Positions 50,146-59,142 of a stretch of 64,000 bases of DNA are shown here, in pieces. Below the pieces are notes generated by a model. It was given only the letters and a program-made list of their open reading frames with translations, did no database searches and was not told the origin of the DNA. Both the position numbers and the translations under genes were made by a program. Within the stretch, counting starts at the first letter, position 1. Each line of letters starts with the position of its first letter. This DNA is from Actinoalloteichus hymeniacidonis (GTDB lineage Bacteria; Actinomycetota; Actinomycetes; Mycobacteriales; Pseudonocardiaceae), in contig NZ_JACHIS010000001.1 of assembly GCF_014203365.1 (NCBI RefSeq), positions 3,968,001-4,032,000 of the forward strand. The letters run 5' to 3'.

Positions 50146-51042
50146 TCAGTCCGAGGAGCCGATCGAGCTGCGCGAACGCCCGGGCGACCGTGGATTCGCC
50201 GCGCTGCTCCGGCGACGACCGAACAGCAGCGCGATCAGGAAGATCCCGACCGAGCAGAGGCCGACGGTCCCCGCGATCGAGGAGTTGAGGGCCACCGCCA
50301 ATGGCTGTCCCAACAGCGCCGCCGCCCACGCAGCGGCGACCGCGATGGCCAGCATCCCGTCCAGCCGGACCGCCAGGAGGCCGCCGGTCGCCGCGGGCAC
50401 GATGAAGAAGGTCACCACCAGAACCGCGCCGACACTCTCGAAGGCCGTCACGGCGACCAGCGCGGTGGCCACCAGGACGGTCCGGTCGACGACACGCCTG
50501 CCCAACCCGACGACCTGCGCGAAGTCCGGATCCAGCGTGGCGGTCTGCAGCGGCCGCCACAGGACGAGAACCAGTATCAGCACGCCTGCTGCCGCGAGTC
50601 CGGTGATCACCAGCGAACGTGGCACCTCCGCACCCAGGATCGACATCGTCCGCAACGGCGCGAAGGTGATCTCCCCGTAGACCGCCGCGTCCAGATCCAG
50701 GTGTGCGCCGCTCGCGAAGCGGCTCACGCCGAGGACACCCAGGGAGAACAACGCGGGGAAGACCAGGGCGATCGCGGCGTCCGAGCCGAGCAGGCCACTG
50801 CGCCGCAGGGCGGTGTAGCCCACCACGCAGATCACCCCGAAGGCCGCGGCACCCAGGATCATCGTCAACGGCGCGCGCTGGCCGGTCACGAGGTAGACCA
50901 GGACGATGCCCGGCAGCGCCGCGTGGCTCATGGCGTCGGACAGCAGGGCCTGCCGCCGCAGCACGAGGAAGCATCCCAACATGGCGCAGCCCGTGCCCAG
51001 CAGCCCCGCAGTCAGGATGATCACCAGATCGTCGGCGCTCAC
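50146..51042 (-). CDS. metal ABC transporter permease (second)
   Basis: A 298-residue ABC-3 family permease (ZnuB/TroC type) with about eight helices; LLSDAMSHAALPGIVLVYL is the family's conserved cytoplasmic loop and ESVGAVLVVTFFIVPAATG the core helix. The C-terminal 30 residues are basic. GTG 51042 overlaps the previous permease stop by four bases. Two different permeases in one operon suggest a heterodimeric channel, as in TroCD. Metal (Zn or Mn) is discussed under the binding protein. Confidence 0.9.
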   Translation of the reverse strand: MSADDLVIILTAGLLGTGCAMLGCFLVLRRQALLSDAMSHAALPGIVLVYLVTGQRAPLTMILGAAAFGVICVVGYTALRRSGLLGSDAAIALVFPALFSLGVLGVSRFASGAHLDLDAAVYGEITFAPLRTMSILGAEVPRSLVITGLAAAGVLILVLVLWRPLQTATLDPDFAQVVGLGRRVVDRTVLVATALVAVTAFESVGAVLVVTFFIVPAATGGLLAVRLDGMLAIAVAAAWAAALLGQPLAVALNSSIAGTVGLCSVGIFLIALLFGRRRSSAANPRSPGRSRSSIGSSD

Positions 51043-51929
51043 CGTGGACTCCCGACCGCTCGCCGAGATCGTCGGCGCGCGCCGCGCAGCAACACGCCTC
51101 GCCCGGGTGCGAACAGGACCGCGGCCAGGGCGATGGCCGTCGCGACCAGCACGATCACCGGCCCGGTCGGCAGGTTCTCCCCGCCGGAGACGAACGCGCC
51201 GATGCCGCCGGAGAGGCCGCCGATCACTCCGGACACCGGGATCAGCGTCGCGAGACTCCTGGTCAGCTGGCGCGCGGCGACCGCGGGCGCGACCAGCAGG
51301 GCGACCATCAGGATCGCTCCCGTCGTGCGCACGCCCAGCACGATCCCGACGACCAGCAACGCCGTGATCAACATGTCCACCGCCCAGGCGGGAATCCCGA
51401 TCACCGAGGCGAAACCCGGATCGAAGATCGCGGTACGCAGCACTCGGAACCAGCAGATCACGACGCCGACCGCGATGACGCCCACGATCGAGGCCACCAC
51501 CAGATCACCCCGCACCAGCCCCGCAGCCTGCCCGAACAGGTAATCCTCCAAGCCACTCTGCCCACCGCCGCCCTCGGAACCGACCCTGGTGAGCAGCACG
51601 ATGCCCAGCGTGAACGCGGCGGAGAGCACCACTCCGATGGCCACGTCGGGGCTGATCCGCCGCGCCCGCTCCAGAGTGATCATGGCCACCGCTGCCAGCG
51701 CGGCGGAGATGGCCGCACCGAGCAGGAGCAACGTGGGGTCCTTCACCCCCGCGATCATGAATGCCAGTACGACGCCGGGCAGCGTCCCGTGGCTCATCGC
51801 GTCGCCGAACATGCTGCGACCCCGCAACACGGCGAACGGGCCGAGTATCCCGGCCACCACACCCAGCAGGACGGAACCACCGATCACCACCGACGCCGCG
51901 TAGGACAGGCCGAGGAACCCACCGGTCAT
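51039..51929 (-). CDS. metal ABC transporter permease (first)
   Basis: A 296-residue ABC-3 permease: MFGDAMSHGTLPGVVLAFMI is the conserved loop and VRTTGAILMVALLVAPAVAA the core helix; about eight to nine transmembrane segments. It has a Gly-rich external loop (SEGGGGQSGLEDY) before EDYLFGQAAGLVRGDL. ATG 51929 overlaps the ATPase stop by four bases, and its own stop overlaps the second permease start, so all four genes form a coupled chain. Confidence 0.9.
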   Translation of the reverse strand: MTGGFLGLSYAASVVIGGSVLLGVVAGILGPFAVLRGRSMFGDAMSHGTLPGVVLAFMIAGVKDPTLLLLGAAISAALAAVAMITLERARRISPDVAIGVVLSAAFTLGIVLLTRVGSEGGGGQSGLEDYLFGQAAGLVRGDLVVASIVGVIAVGVVICWFRVLRTAIFDPGFASVIGIPAWAVDMLITALLVVGIVLGVRTTGAILMVALLVAPAVAARQLTRSLATLIPVSGVIGGLSGGIGAFVSGGENLPTGPVIVLVATAIALAAVLFAPGRGVLLRGARRRSRRAVGSPR

Positions 51930-52747
51930 CCCGCCCGCTCCGGGCCCGCGTCCTCGACCGCAGGGGCGGGCTCGCCGATTCCGGCAGCATCACCCGGTCG
52001 ACCGGTGCCCACTCGATCGGTGGTGGGCATCGGGATTCCGTAGGCGGTCTCCAGGTGCTCCGGGCTCAGGACCTCGCGCACCGATCCTGCGGAGATCACC
52101 CGACCGGCCAGGAGCACCGCATGGTCGAAGTGGTCCCGCACGGTACGCAGGTCGTGGTGCACCAGCACCACCGACCGGCCCTCACGCGCGCAGAACTCGG
52201 TCAGCAGCTCCAGCAGTCGGGCCTGGGTACTGGAGTCCACTGCGGCGAAGGGCTCGTCCAAGACCAACAGGTCCGCCTGCTGGGCCAGTGCCCTGGCGAG
52301 GAACACCCGTTGTCGTTGTCCGCCCGAGAGTTCGTCCAGGGGCGTGTCCGCATGGGCCGCGACACCGGTTCGGTGCATCGCCTCGGCGACGGCGAGATCG
52401 TCCTGCCTGGTCAGCCGGCGGAACCAGCCCCGATGGGGGTACCGACCCATTTCGACCACCTGCACGGCGGTGATGGGGAAATCCTGGGCGACCGCGTCGC
52501 GTTGCGGGACATAGGCGACTCGGCTGCGGACCGAGGACAACCGCCTGCCCAGCAGCCGGATCGTGCCTGCGTCGATGGGCAGCAGGCCGAGCGCGGCCTT
52601 GATCAGGGTCGACTTTCCCGCGCCGTTGGGCCCGACCACGGCGGTGAGTCTGCCCGCCGGGACCACCAGTTCGGGCACCGCCAGCACGGCTCGGCCCCGG
52701 TATCCGACGGTCAGGTCGGTGATGGACAACGCGGGTGTGGCGCTCAT
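51926..52747 (-). CDS. metal ABC transporter ATP-binding protein
   Basis: A 273-residue ATPase of the ZnuC/MntB type: Walker A VVGPNGAGKSTL, signature LDELSGGQRQRVFLARAL, Walker B ADLLVLDEPFAAVD, H-loop VLVHHDLRTV. YVPQRDAVAQDFPITAVQVVEMGRYPHRG is the Q-loop stretch typical of Mn/Zn importers. ATG 52747 overlaps the binding-protein stop by four bases. The last 30 residues are an acidic/Gly tail without family match. Confidence 0.93.
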   Translation of the reverse strand: MSATPALSITDLTVGYRGRAVLAVPELVVPAGRLTAVVGPNGAGKSTLIKAALGLLPIDAGTIRLLGRRLSSVRSRVAYVPQRDAVAQDFPITAVQVVEMGRYPHRGWFRRLTRQDDLAVAEAMHRTGVAAHADTPLDELSGGQRQRVFLARALAQQADLLVLDEPFAAVDSSTQARLLELLTEFCAREGRSVVLVHHDLRTVRDHFDHAVLLAGRVISAGSVREVLSPEHLETAYGIPMPTTDRVGTGRPGDAAGIGEPAPAVEDAGPERAG

Positions 52748-53766
52748 CGCAGCCCCGCCACGAGCAGATCGACGTCGGTCCGAATCATCCCGGGATAGGT
52801 GCCTTCCGGGGTCCCGGCCGCACCTGCCGCGTCGGCGTACAGGCTGCCGCCGATCGTCGCGGTGGCTCCGAGCGCGGCCGCGGCATCCAGCACGGCGGCC
52901 GAGGTCTGCTCGGACACACTGGATTCGACGAACACGGCGCGCACTCCGTGTTCGGCGATGATGCCCGCCACCCGGTCGATGTCGGACACCGTGGCCTCGT
53001 CCGCGGTGGAGATGCCCTGGATCGCCTCGACCCGCAGGTCGTAGGCCCGACCGAGATAGCGGAACGCGTCATGCGAGGTGATCAGGATGCGCCGGGACTC
53101 CGGGATCTCGGCGAGTCGGGCCCCGACCTCCTCGTGTAGGGCTGCGAGCTCGGCCCGATGTCGGTCCCAGCGGGATCGGTGCCTCACGGCGTGGCCGGGG
53201 TCGACCTCGGTGAGCGTGTCGGCGACGGACTCCAATGCATCGCTCCACAGTGCCACGTCGAACCAGAGGTGCGGATCGTACTCCTGCGCGCCGCCCGATT
53301 CGGCGGGCAGCAGCGCGGCGGTGGGCACGGTCTCGCCGACGAACACCACGCGGGTGTCCTCGGCGAGATCGTCGAGAACGGGTCGGAGCCCGGCCTCCAG
53401 GTGCAGTCCGACGGCGACGACCAGATCCGCTTCGCGAAGCAGGGTCAGATCGCCTGCCTGAGCCTGGTAGAGGTGCGGATCGACGCCGCTTCCCATCAGT
53501 CCGGTCAGTTCGATGTCGGAGCCGCCGATCACGCCGACCGCATCGGTGAGGAAGTTGGTCGTGGTCACCACGCGCAGTCTGTCGCCCGATTCGGCGTGAT
53601 CGGCGGAGTTCCCGCCGCCCAGCGCCCACCCGGTGGCGGCGAGTACTGCGGCGATCGACGCCGTGATGCCGAGTGCGACACGCCGAGTTCGGCAGGTTCT
53701 GGCCCGTTGCCGGTCCCGCGCGGGAGCCTCGTGCTCACCGGGGACCTGATCCGATATCGGCTCCAC
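52744..53766 (-). CDS. metal ABC transporter substrate-binding protein (ZnuA/TroA family)
   Basis: A 340-residue cluster A-I metal-binding protein with an N-terminal membrane anchor (ALGITASIAAVLAATGWALG) but no lipobox. Likely ligands are His in GVDPHLYQ, His in YDPHLWFDV, His in ITSHDAFRYLG and an acidic residue near AVFVESSVS. The third ligand being His rather than the Glu of PsaA-type Mn proteins points to zinc (or a TroA-like mixed site); the His-rich loop of many ZnuA proteins is absent. GTG 53766 has GAGGAG upstream, and a Fur/Zur-type box lies 34 bases before it. Confidence 0.88.
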   Translation of the reverse strand: MEPISDQVPGEHEAPARDRQRARTCRTRRVALGITASIAAVLAATGWALGGGNSADHAESGDRLRVVTTTNFLTDAVGVIGGSDIELTGLMGSGVDPHLYQAQAGDLTLLREADLVVAVGLHLEAGLRPVLDDLAEDTRVVFVGETVPTAALLPAESGGAQEYDPHLWFDVALWSDALESVADTLTEVDPGHAVRHRSRWDRHRAELAALHEEVGARLAEIPESRRILITSHDAFRYLGRAYDLRVEAIQGISTADEATVSDIDRVAGIIAEHGVRAVFVESSVSEQTSAAVLDAAAALGATATIGGSLYADAAGAAGTPEGTYPGMIRTDVDLLVAGLR

Positions 53767-53799
53767 CGCGCTCCTCTCGACCGATCACACCCGCACTAT

Positions 53800-53814
53800 T
53801 GAGAATAGTTTTCA
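53800..53814 (-). promoter_or_regulatory. Fur/Zur-type 15-bp operator of the metal ABC operon
   Basis: On the minus strand TGAAAACTATTCTCA matches the Streptomyces-type Zur box (TGAAAATGATTTTCA, from memory) at 12 of 15 bases and is an imperfect 7-1-7 palindrome. It overlaps TATTCT, a likely -10 box, 34 bases before the operon's GTG, so a metal-loaded repressor would block transcription. Confidence 0.6.
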
Positions 53815-53930
53815 CCAGAACCCGGGGTCGAATCGACTGTGACACCGCCCCGCGACCACGGATCCGCAGTCGTCTCGGCGCGTCACCCTAACCGACCGCC
53901 TCACGAAACACGCCAGGATCTTGGGGTGAA

Positions 53931-53958
53931 TTACAGAGCGGACCCCAACATGTAGTCT
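53931..53958 (+). promoter_or_regulatory. possible nrdAB promoter
   Basis: TTACAG (53931-53936) and TAGTCT (53953-53958) with a 16-base spacer would start the RNA near 53965, which is where the cobalamin riboswitch begins. Confidence 0.45.
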
Positions 53959-53964
53959 CTCCCC

Positions 53965-54195
53965 CGCTGATGGTTCGTCACGGCCCCAACGGGTGCCACG
54001 ACGAGGAGACAGGGAACCCGGCGGGAATCCGGGACTGCCCCGCAGCGGTGAACGGGAACGACAGCCGTCGCCGTCCAACTTGGACGGTGTAGCCACACTG
54101 GGAGACCTCCGGTCCCCGGGAAGTGACGGCCGTAGGACCGGTGAGAGACCACTCGCCGGATGCCCGTGAGTCCGAAGACCTGCCATCGGCGCGTG
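53965..54195 (+). ncRNA. cobalamin riboswitch controlling nrdAB
   Basis: The conserved B12 elements occur in order on the plus strand: GATGGTTCGTCACGG (5' side), GGAGACAGGGAACCCGG, GGAATCCGGGACTGCCCCGC, AGCGGTGAACGGGAACGAC, and GTGAGTCCGAAGACCTGCC (54166-54184). It closely resembles the metE riboswitch in this window. About 135 bases separate its end from the nrdA start. When B12 is present it should turn off this O2-dependent, B12-independent reductase, as described for Streptomyces nrdABS. Confidence 0.94.
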
Positions 54196-54329
54196 CCAAC
54201 GCGCACGTCGTCCGCGGCCTCGAGGGTGGGCCGAGTGGACAGTGCCTGCCCCGCCATGCCGTGGGCCGGGCGCTGCCGCGCGCTCCTTCCTCACCGGGCC
54301 GATGCCATGCCGGCTACGAGGAGACCACC

Positions 54330-57014
54330 GTGACCGTCGAGTCACTCCGACCCGCCCGAACCGTCTCGGACGATCGCCGCGCGATCGCCGAGACCGCCGC
54401 CCTTTTCCTGCCCGGCACCGAGGCGTCGGCGGACCCCACCGAGCCGATGCCGCCCGGCGAGCATCCCGGTGTGCCCACCATCGATGTGCGCGCCGCCGTG
54501 GCCCGCGACATCGCGGTGCGCGGTACGGACGGCACCTCGAGCCCCTTGGACGTCGGCAGGCTCGCAGCGACCGTGGCACAGGCCTGTGCGGGTCTGGCCG
54601 GAGTCAGCGCACAGACGGTCTTCGATGAGACGCTGCGCAATCTCTACGACGGGATCGGCGCCGACGAGCTCGCGCTCGCGCAGATCATGTCCGCCCGCAG
54701 CATGGTGGAGATCGAGCCGCACTACTCCCAGGTCGCCGCACGGCTGCTGCTGGAACGACTGCGGGCCGAAGCGCTGACCTTCCTCGACCAGCCCGTTCCC
54801 GCCGCCGACTCCGAGGACATCGTGGCGGGTTACCCGGCCGCGTTCGAGGCCTTCGTCCACCGTGGTGTCGCCCTGGAACTGCTCGACCCGGCACTGGCCG
54901 AGTTCGACCTCGACCGGATCGGCGCGGCGCTGCGCCCACACCGGGACCGAGACTTCCAGTTCCTCGGGCTGCAGACGCTCTACGACCGGTACCTCCAGCA
55001 CAGCGACGATGTCCGATTCGAGCTGCCGCAGATGTTCTTCATGCGGGTGGCGATGGGCCTGGCGCTGCGCGAGGACGACCGGGAGGGACGGGCGATCGAG
55101 TTCTACGAGCTGCTGTCCACCTTCTCGTTCATGTGCTCCACGCCGACCCTGTTCAACTCCGGAACCACCCGGCCCCAGCTCTCCTCGTGCTTCCTCACCA
55201 CCGTCGAGGACGACCTGAGCGGGATCTTCCACGGGATCCGCAACAACGCGATGCTGTCGAAGTACGCGGGCGGGCTCGGCAACGACTGGACGCCGGTGCG
55301 CGGCCTGGGCGCCCACATCAAGGGCACCAACGGCTCCTCGCAGGGCGTGGTTCCCTTCTTGAAGATCGCCAACGACACCGCGGTGGCGGTCAACCAGGGC
55401 GGCAAGCGACTCGGCGCGGTGTGCGCCTACCTGGAGACCTGGCACGTCGACGTCGAGGAGTTCCTCGACCTGCGCAAGAACACCGGTGACGACCGGCGAC
55501 GCACCCACGATATGAACACGGCGAACTGGGTCCCCGACGAGTTCCTGCGTCGTGTCGAGGCCGACGAGCAGTGGACGCTGTTCTCCCCCGACGAGGTGCC
55601 GGACCTGCACGATCGCTACGGCCAGGACTTCGCAACGGCCTACCGGTCCTACGAGGCGGCCGCCGACCGGGGCGAGATCAAGGTCTTCCGCCGGGTCCGG
55701 GCCGTCGAGCTGTGGCGTCGGATGCTGACGATGCTGTTCGAGACCGGGCACCCGTGGATCACCTTCAAGGACCCGTGCAACCTGCGGTCCCCACAGCAGC
55801 ACATCGGGGTGGTGCACTCGTCCAACCTGTGCACCGAGATCACCCTGAACACCTCCGCCGACGAGGTCGCGGTTTGCAACCTCGGCTCGGTCAACCTCGC
55901 CGCCCACCTGCACCGGGGCCCGAACGGCGAGCTCGAGCTGGACCGGGATCGGCTGCGCACCACCGTCACCACCGCCGTCCGGATGCTGGACAACGTGGTG
56001 GACGTCAACTTCTACACGATCCCGGAGGCCCGTCGCTCCAACCTGCGGCACCGCCCGGTCGGGCTGGGCATGATGGGCTTCCAGGACGCCCTGTTCCGGC
56101 TCGGACTGCCGGTCGCCTCCGAGGAGGCGGTGGCCTTCGCCGACCGCAGCATGGAGGAGATCAGCTACCACGCGATCGCCGCGTCCAGCGAGCTGGCGGC
56201 CCAGCGCGGCAGCTACGAGACCTTCGCGGGTTCGCTGTGGAGCCGGGGTGTGCTGCCGATCGACTCGATCGCGTTGCTCGCCGAGCAGCGCGCGAGCGGT
56301 GACCTGGTCATGGACACGACCTCCACGATGGACTGGGACGCCCTACGCGAGCGGGTCCGCACGGTCGGGATGCGCAACTCCAACGTGATGGCCATCGCGC
56401 CGACCGCGACCATCGCCAACATCTGCGGGGTCGGCCAGTCCATCGAGCCGCAGTATCAGAACCTGTTCGTCAAGTCGAACATGTCCGGCGACTTCACGGT
56501 GGTCAACCCGCACCTGGTGGCGGCGTTGAAGGAGCGTGACCTCTGGGACGAGCAGATGGTCACCGATCTCAAGCGTCACGACGGCAGGCTCGGCGCGATC
56601 GAACGGGTGCCCGCAGATCTGCGCTCGCTCTACGCCACGGCCTTCGAGATCGACCCGAAGTGGCTGGTCCTGGCCGCGTCGCGGCGGCAGAAGTGGCTGG
56701 ACCAGGCGCAATCGCTGAACCTCTACCTCGCAGAGCCCAGCGGCCGCAAGCTCGACACGCTCTACCGTCTGGCGTGGCGTTCGGGCCTGAAGACCACCTA
56801 CTACCTGCGGGCGCAGAGCGCCACTCACGTGGAGAAGTCGACCTTGCAGGGCACCGACGGCAGGCTCAACGCGGTTCAGGCGAGCGTTGCGACCTCGGCC
56901 CCGGTGCCGAGCGCGACGGTGCCCGCCGCCGAGGTGCCCGTAAGCGACGTCCCCCTCGAACTCACCGGCGCGGCCTGCTCGATCGAGGACCCGGAGTGCG
57001 AGGCATGCCAGTGA
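54330..57014 (+). CDS. nrdA: class I ribonucleoside-diphosphate reductase, alpha subunit
   Basis: An 894-residue catalytic subunit that reduces NDPs to dNDPs. Residues ~48-140 form an ATP-cone allosteric domain ([21 protein letters not shown]). Catalytic residues: Cys287 ([14 protein letters not shown]) and Cys516 ([11 protein letters not shown]) form the redox pair, Cys501 (SSNLCTEI) is the thiyl radical site with Glu503; the radical path Tyr pair is in [11 protein letters not shown]. The C-terminal CEAC pair relays electrons. GTG 54330 has GAGGAG eight bases upstream. nrdB follows after 52 bases. A cobalamin riboswitch lies upstream. The overall pattern is of the Chlamydia/Streptomyces NrdA branch. 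Confidence 0.96.
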   Translation: MTVESLRPARTVSDDRRAIAETAALFLPGTEASADPTEPMPPGEHPGVPTIDVRAAVARDIAVRGTDGTSSPLDVGRLAATVAQACAGLAGVSAQTVFDETLRNLYDGIGADELALAQIMSARSMVEIEPHYSQVAARLLLERLRAEALTFLDQPVPAADSEDIVAGYPAAFEAFVHRGVALELLDPALAEFDLDRIGAALRPHRDRDFQFLGLQTLYDRYLQHSDDVRFELPQMFFMRVAMGLALREDDREGRAIEFYELLSTFSFMCSTPTLFNSGTTRPQLSSCFLTTVEDDLSGIFHGIRNNAMLSKYAGGLGNDWTPVRGLGAHIKGTNGSSQGVVPFLKIANDTAVAVNQGGKRLGAVCAYLETWHVDVEEFLDLRKNTGDDRRRTHDMNTANWVPDEFLRRVEADEQWTLFSPDEVPDLHDRYGQDFATAYRSYEAAADRGEIKVFRRVRAVELWRRMLTMLFETGHPWITFKDPCNLRSPQQHIGVVHSSNLCTEITLNTSADEVAVCNLGSVNLAAHLHRGPNGELELDRDRLRTTVTTAVRMLDNVVDVNFYTIPEARRSNLRHRPVGLGMMGFQDALFRLGLPVASEEAVAFADRSMEEISYHAIAASSELAAQRGSYETFAGSLWSRGVLPIDSIALLAEQRASGDLVMDTTSTMDWDALRERVRTVGMRNSNVMAIAPTATIANICGVGQSIEPQYQNLFVKSNMSGDFTVVNPHLVAALKERDLWDEQMVTDLKRHDGRLGAIERVPADLRSLYATAFEIDPKWLVLAASRRQKWLDQAQSLNLYLAEPSGRKLDTLYRLAWRSGLKTTYYLRAQSATHVEKSTLQGTDGRLNAVQASVATSAPVPSATVPAAEVPVSDVPLELTGAACSIEDPECEACQ

Positions 57015-57066
57015 TCACGACGACAGCGGCCTGCGCGCCGATGAACGAGCAGAACGGAGCAACCCG

Positions 57067-58155
57067 ATGACCGGAGTCGAGACGGAGCGGCCCTCGGTCG
57101 CAGAGGGCAGCGGACTCGGTGAGATCGACCGGCAGGGCGGTCGGGTCGACGTCGACGACAAGGCCATGATCAACGCCAGGGCCGACGTCAACCAGCTGCT
57201 CCCGCTGAAGTATCGGTGGGCGTGGGAGAAGTACCTGGCGGGCTGCAACAACCACTGGATGCCCACCGAGATCTCCATGCAGGCCGACATCGCGCTGTGG
57301 AAGTCGACCGACGGCCTCACCGACGACGAGCGGCGCATGATCAAGCGCAACCTCGGCTTCTTCGCGACCTCGGAATCCCTGGTGGCCAACAACATCGTGC
57401 TGGCGGTGTACCGGCAGCTCACCAACCCCGAGTGCAGGCAGTACCTCCTGCGGCAGGCGTTCGAGGAGGCGGTGCACACCCACACCTTCCAGTACATCTG
57501 CGAGAGCCTCGGCCTCGACGAGGGCGAGCTGTTCAACATGTACCGGGAGGTGCCCTCGATCACCGCCAAGGCGGCCTGGGCACTGGAGTACACCCGCAAC
57601 CTGGAGAATCCGGAGTTCCGCACCGGCACCTTCGAATCCGACCAGGCGTTCCTGCGGGACCTGGTGGCGTTCTACGTGATCTTCGAGGGCATGTGGTTCT
57701 ACACCGGGTTCGCGCAGATCCTCTCGCTCGGGCGCAGGCACAAGATGGTCGGCATCGCCGAGCAGTACCAGTACATCCTGCGAGACGAGTCGATCCACCT
57801 GAACTTCGGCATCGACGCGATCAACCAGATCAAGATCGAGAACCCCCGACTGTGGACCGACGAGTTCCAGGCCGAGATCCGGCGGATGCTCGTCGAGGCC
57901 TGTGAGCTGGAGGTCGCCTACGGGCACGACACCATGCCCCGGGGCGTGCTGGGCATCAACGCCGAGTTGTGCGAGCAGTACATGCACTTCATCACCAACC
58001 GGCGCTGCGGTCAGCTCGGACTGGAGCCGGTGTTCCCGGCGGCGGAGAACCCGTTCCCGTGGATGTCGGAGATGATCGATCTCAAGAAGGAGAAGAACTT
58101 CTTCGAGACCAGGGTGAACGAGTACCAGACCGGCGGAGCGCTGGACTGGGACTGA
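57067..58155 (+). CDS. nrdB: class I ribonucleotide reductase beta subunit, class Ic-like (Phe at radical site)
   Basis: A 362-residue R2 protein that stores the oxidant used by NrdA. Metal ligands are visible as Glu103 (TSESLVANN), Glu134 and His137 ([10 protein letters not shown]), Glu in [10 protein letters not shown], and Glu/His in [11 protein letters not shown]. At the position of the radical Tyr (E. coli Tyr122) there is Phe141, and the first ligand is Glu instead of Asp; both features, and the surrounding text, match the Mn/Fe class Ic enzyme of Chlamydia trachomatis (Phe127, Glu89), with the same 38-residue spacing. ATG 57067 has CGGAG upstream. No nrdI-like activator lies next to it. 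A T-ended terminator follows. Confidence 0.95.
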   Translation: MTGVETERPSVAEGSGLGEIDRQGGRVDVDDKAMINARADVNQLLPLKYRWAWEKYLAGCNNHWMPTEISMQADIALWKSTDGLTDDERRMIKRNLGFFATSESLVANNIVLAVYRQLTNPECRQYLLRQAFEEAVHTHTFQYICESLGLDEGELFNMYREVPSITAKAAWALEYTRNLENPEFRTGTFESDQAFLRDLVAFYVIFEGMWFYTGFAQILSLGRRHKMVGIAEQYQYILRDESIHLNFGIDAINQIKIENPRLWTDEFQAEIRRMLVEACELEVAYGHDTMPRGVLGINAELCEQYMHFITNRRCGQLGLEPVFPAAENPFPWMSEMIDLKKEKNFFETRVNEYQTGGALDWD

Positions 58156-58194
58156 CCCGGTAGCGGCTCGAAGCGGATTCGGGCTGGAGAGCAG

Positions 58195-58235
58195 AAGGGC
58201 CACCACGGCGGCGACTCCGCTGTGGTGGCCTTTCT
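58195..58235 (+). terminator. nrdAB intrinsic terminator
   Basis: AAGGGCCACCACGGCGG (58195-58211) pairs with CCGCTGTGGTGGCCTTT (58217-58233), 17 positions with two G-U type mismatches, 5-base loop, ending in TTTCT. It lies 40 bases after the nrdB stop. Confidence 0.85.
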
Positions 58236-58343
58236 GGCGATACCACCGCGCCGAACGCGCTCGCGGCTTCACCCGGCTCGATTCTCAGTGCGCCGGGGTC
58301 GCCCGGTGCGAAGTCCACGCCTGTCGGATCGGGCCGGGTCTGC

Positions 58344-58904
58344 TCACTGTGCTGCGATCCCGCACCGGTCCAGGATCTCCGCCACCGTCTGCTCCACGGT
58401 CTGCGAGGCGTTGTCGATCCACAGGCCCTCCCCGGCGATCTGCGACCGCATCGCCGCATCCAGGAACGACCAGTCGTCGACGAGGACCTTCTCTCGCGAT
58501 CGATTGCGCGCGTTGGCCACCTCGGGGTCCGGAGCGAGCACCACCAACGTCGGGTTCCGGGTGCGCACCGACTTCCGGTAGAAGTCCAGGTGCGGCTTCA
58601 ACACCACCACGTCGTCGATCACGGGCACCACCCCGGCACTGGCGAAGCTGTCGGACAGCAACGCCGCATTGCGTGCACGCAGGAACAGCTGTCGGTCCGG
58701 TTCCTCCTCCGGTTCCGGGCCCGGCCATCGACCGCCCGAGACAATGCACTCCTGAAGCTTGTCGACCTCGATATAGGCTCCGAGCGCGAATCGCTCCGCC
58801 AGCGCACGCGCCACGGTCGACTTGCCGCTACCCGGAATACCGGTCACCAGGAAGATCGCCGGAGGCGGCGCTCGATCGATGGGAACGACTTGGAACTCTT
58901 TCAC
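58344..58904 (-). CDS. P-loop AAA/kinase-family protein
   Basis: A 186-residue small P-loop protein with Walker A FLVTGIPGSGKSTVARALAERF, a likely lid region with VDKLQECIVSGGR, and VIDDVVV as Walker B. The size and fold resemble shikimate/gluconate/chloramphenicol-phosphotransferase-like kinases that phosphorylate a small molecule with ATP. The stretch VVLAPDPEVANARNRSREK with a paired Arg is the usual lid/catalytic part. GTG 58904 has GAGG upstream. It is convergent with nrdB. Substrate unknown. Confidence 0.78.
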   Translation of the reverse strand: MKEFQVVPIDRAPPPAIFLVTGIPGSGKSTVARALAERFALGAYIEVDKLQECIVSGGRWPGPEPEEEPDRQLFLRARNAALLSDSFASAGVVPVIDDVVVLKPHLDFYRKSVRTRNPTLVVLAPDPEVANARNRSREKVLVDDWSFLDAAMRSQIAGEGLWIDNASQTVEQTVAEILDRCGIAAQ

Positions 58905-59083
58905 GGTGTGCCTCGCTGACAGTGCCTAGCGGAGATGAACGTATTCGCGCGATCGATTGTCCAACCGGACTAGAGCCAGCGACCGGGGGGCGTGGAAAGA
59001 CCGATGGTCGAGTGGGTAGGGCGGCATTCGGCGCTCGGTCGCCGCGCGGGTCCGCCACCGTCTGCTGTGTGAGAGAGAACAAC

Positions 59084-59116
59084 GGCGGCGGGCAGGAGGA
59101 GGGCCTGCCCGCCGCC
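59084..59116 (-). terminator. terminator of the trypsin gene
   Basis: Perfect 13-bp stem: GGCGGCGGGCAGG (59084-59096) with CCTGCCCGCCGCC (59104-59116), 7-base loop, followed on the minus strand by a T-rich stretch (GTTGTTCTCTC). It lies 26 bases after the stop. Confidence 0.85.
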
Positions 59117-59142
59117 GAAGCGAAGGTGAATCACATCATCGA

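Noticed and set aside
53800-53814. Reading the metal operon as a manganese (MntABC) system
   Set aside because: Third metal ligand appears to be His and the operator looks Zur-like, both favouring zinc; manganese is not excluded, so no mnt or znu symbol was given.
54342-56171. 609-codon frame on the minus strand opposite nrdA
   Set aside because: Shadow of nrdA with biased Gly/Val/His composition and no family match.
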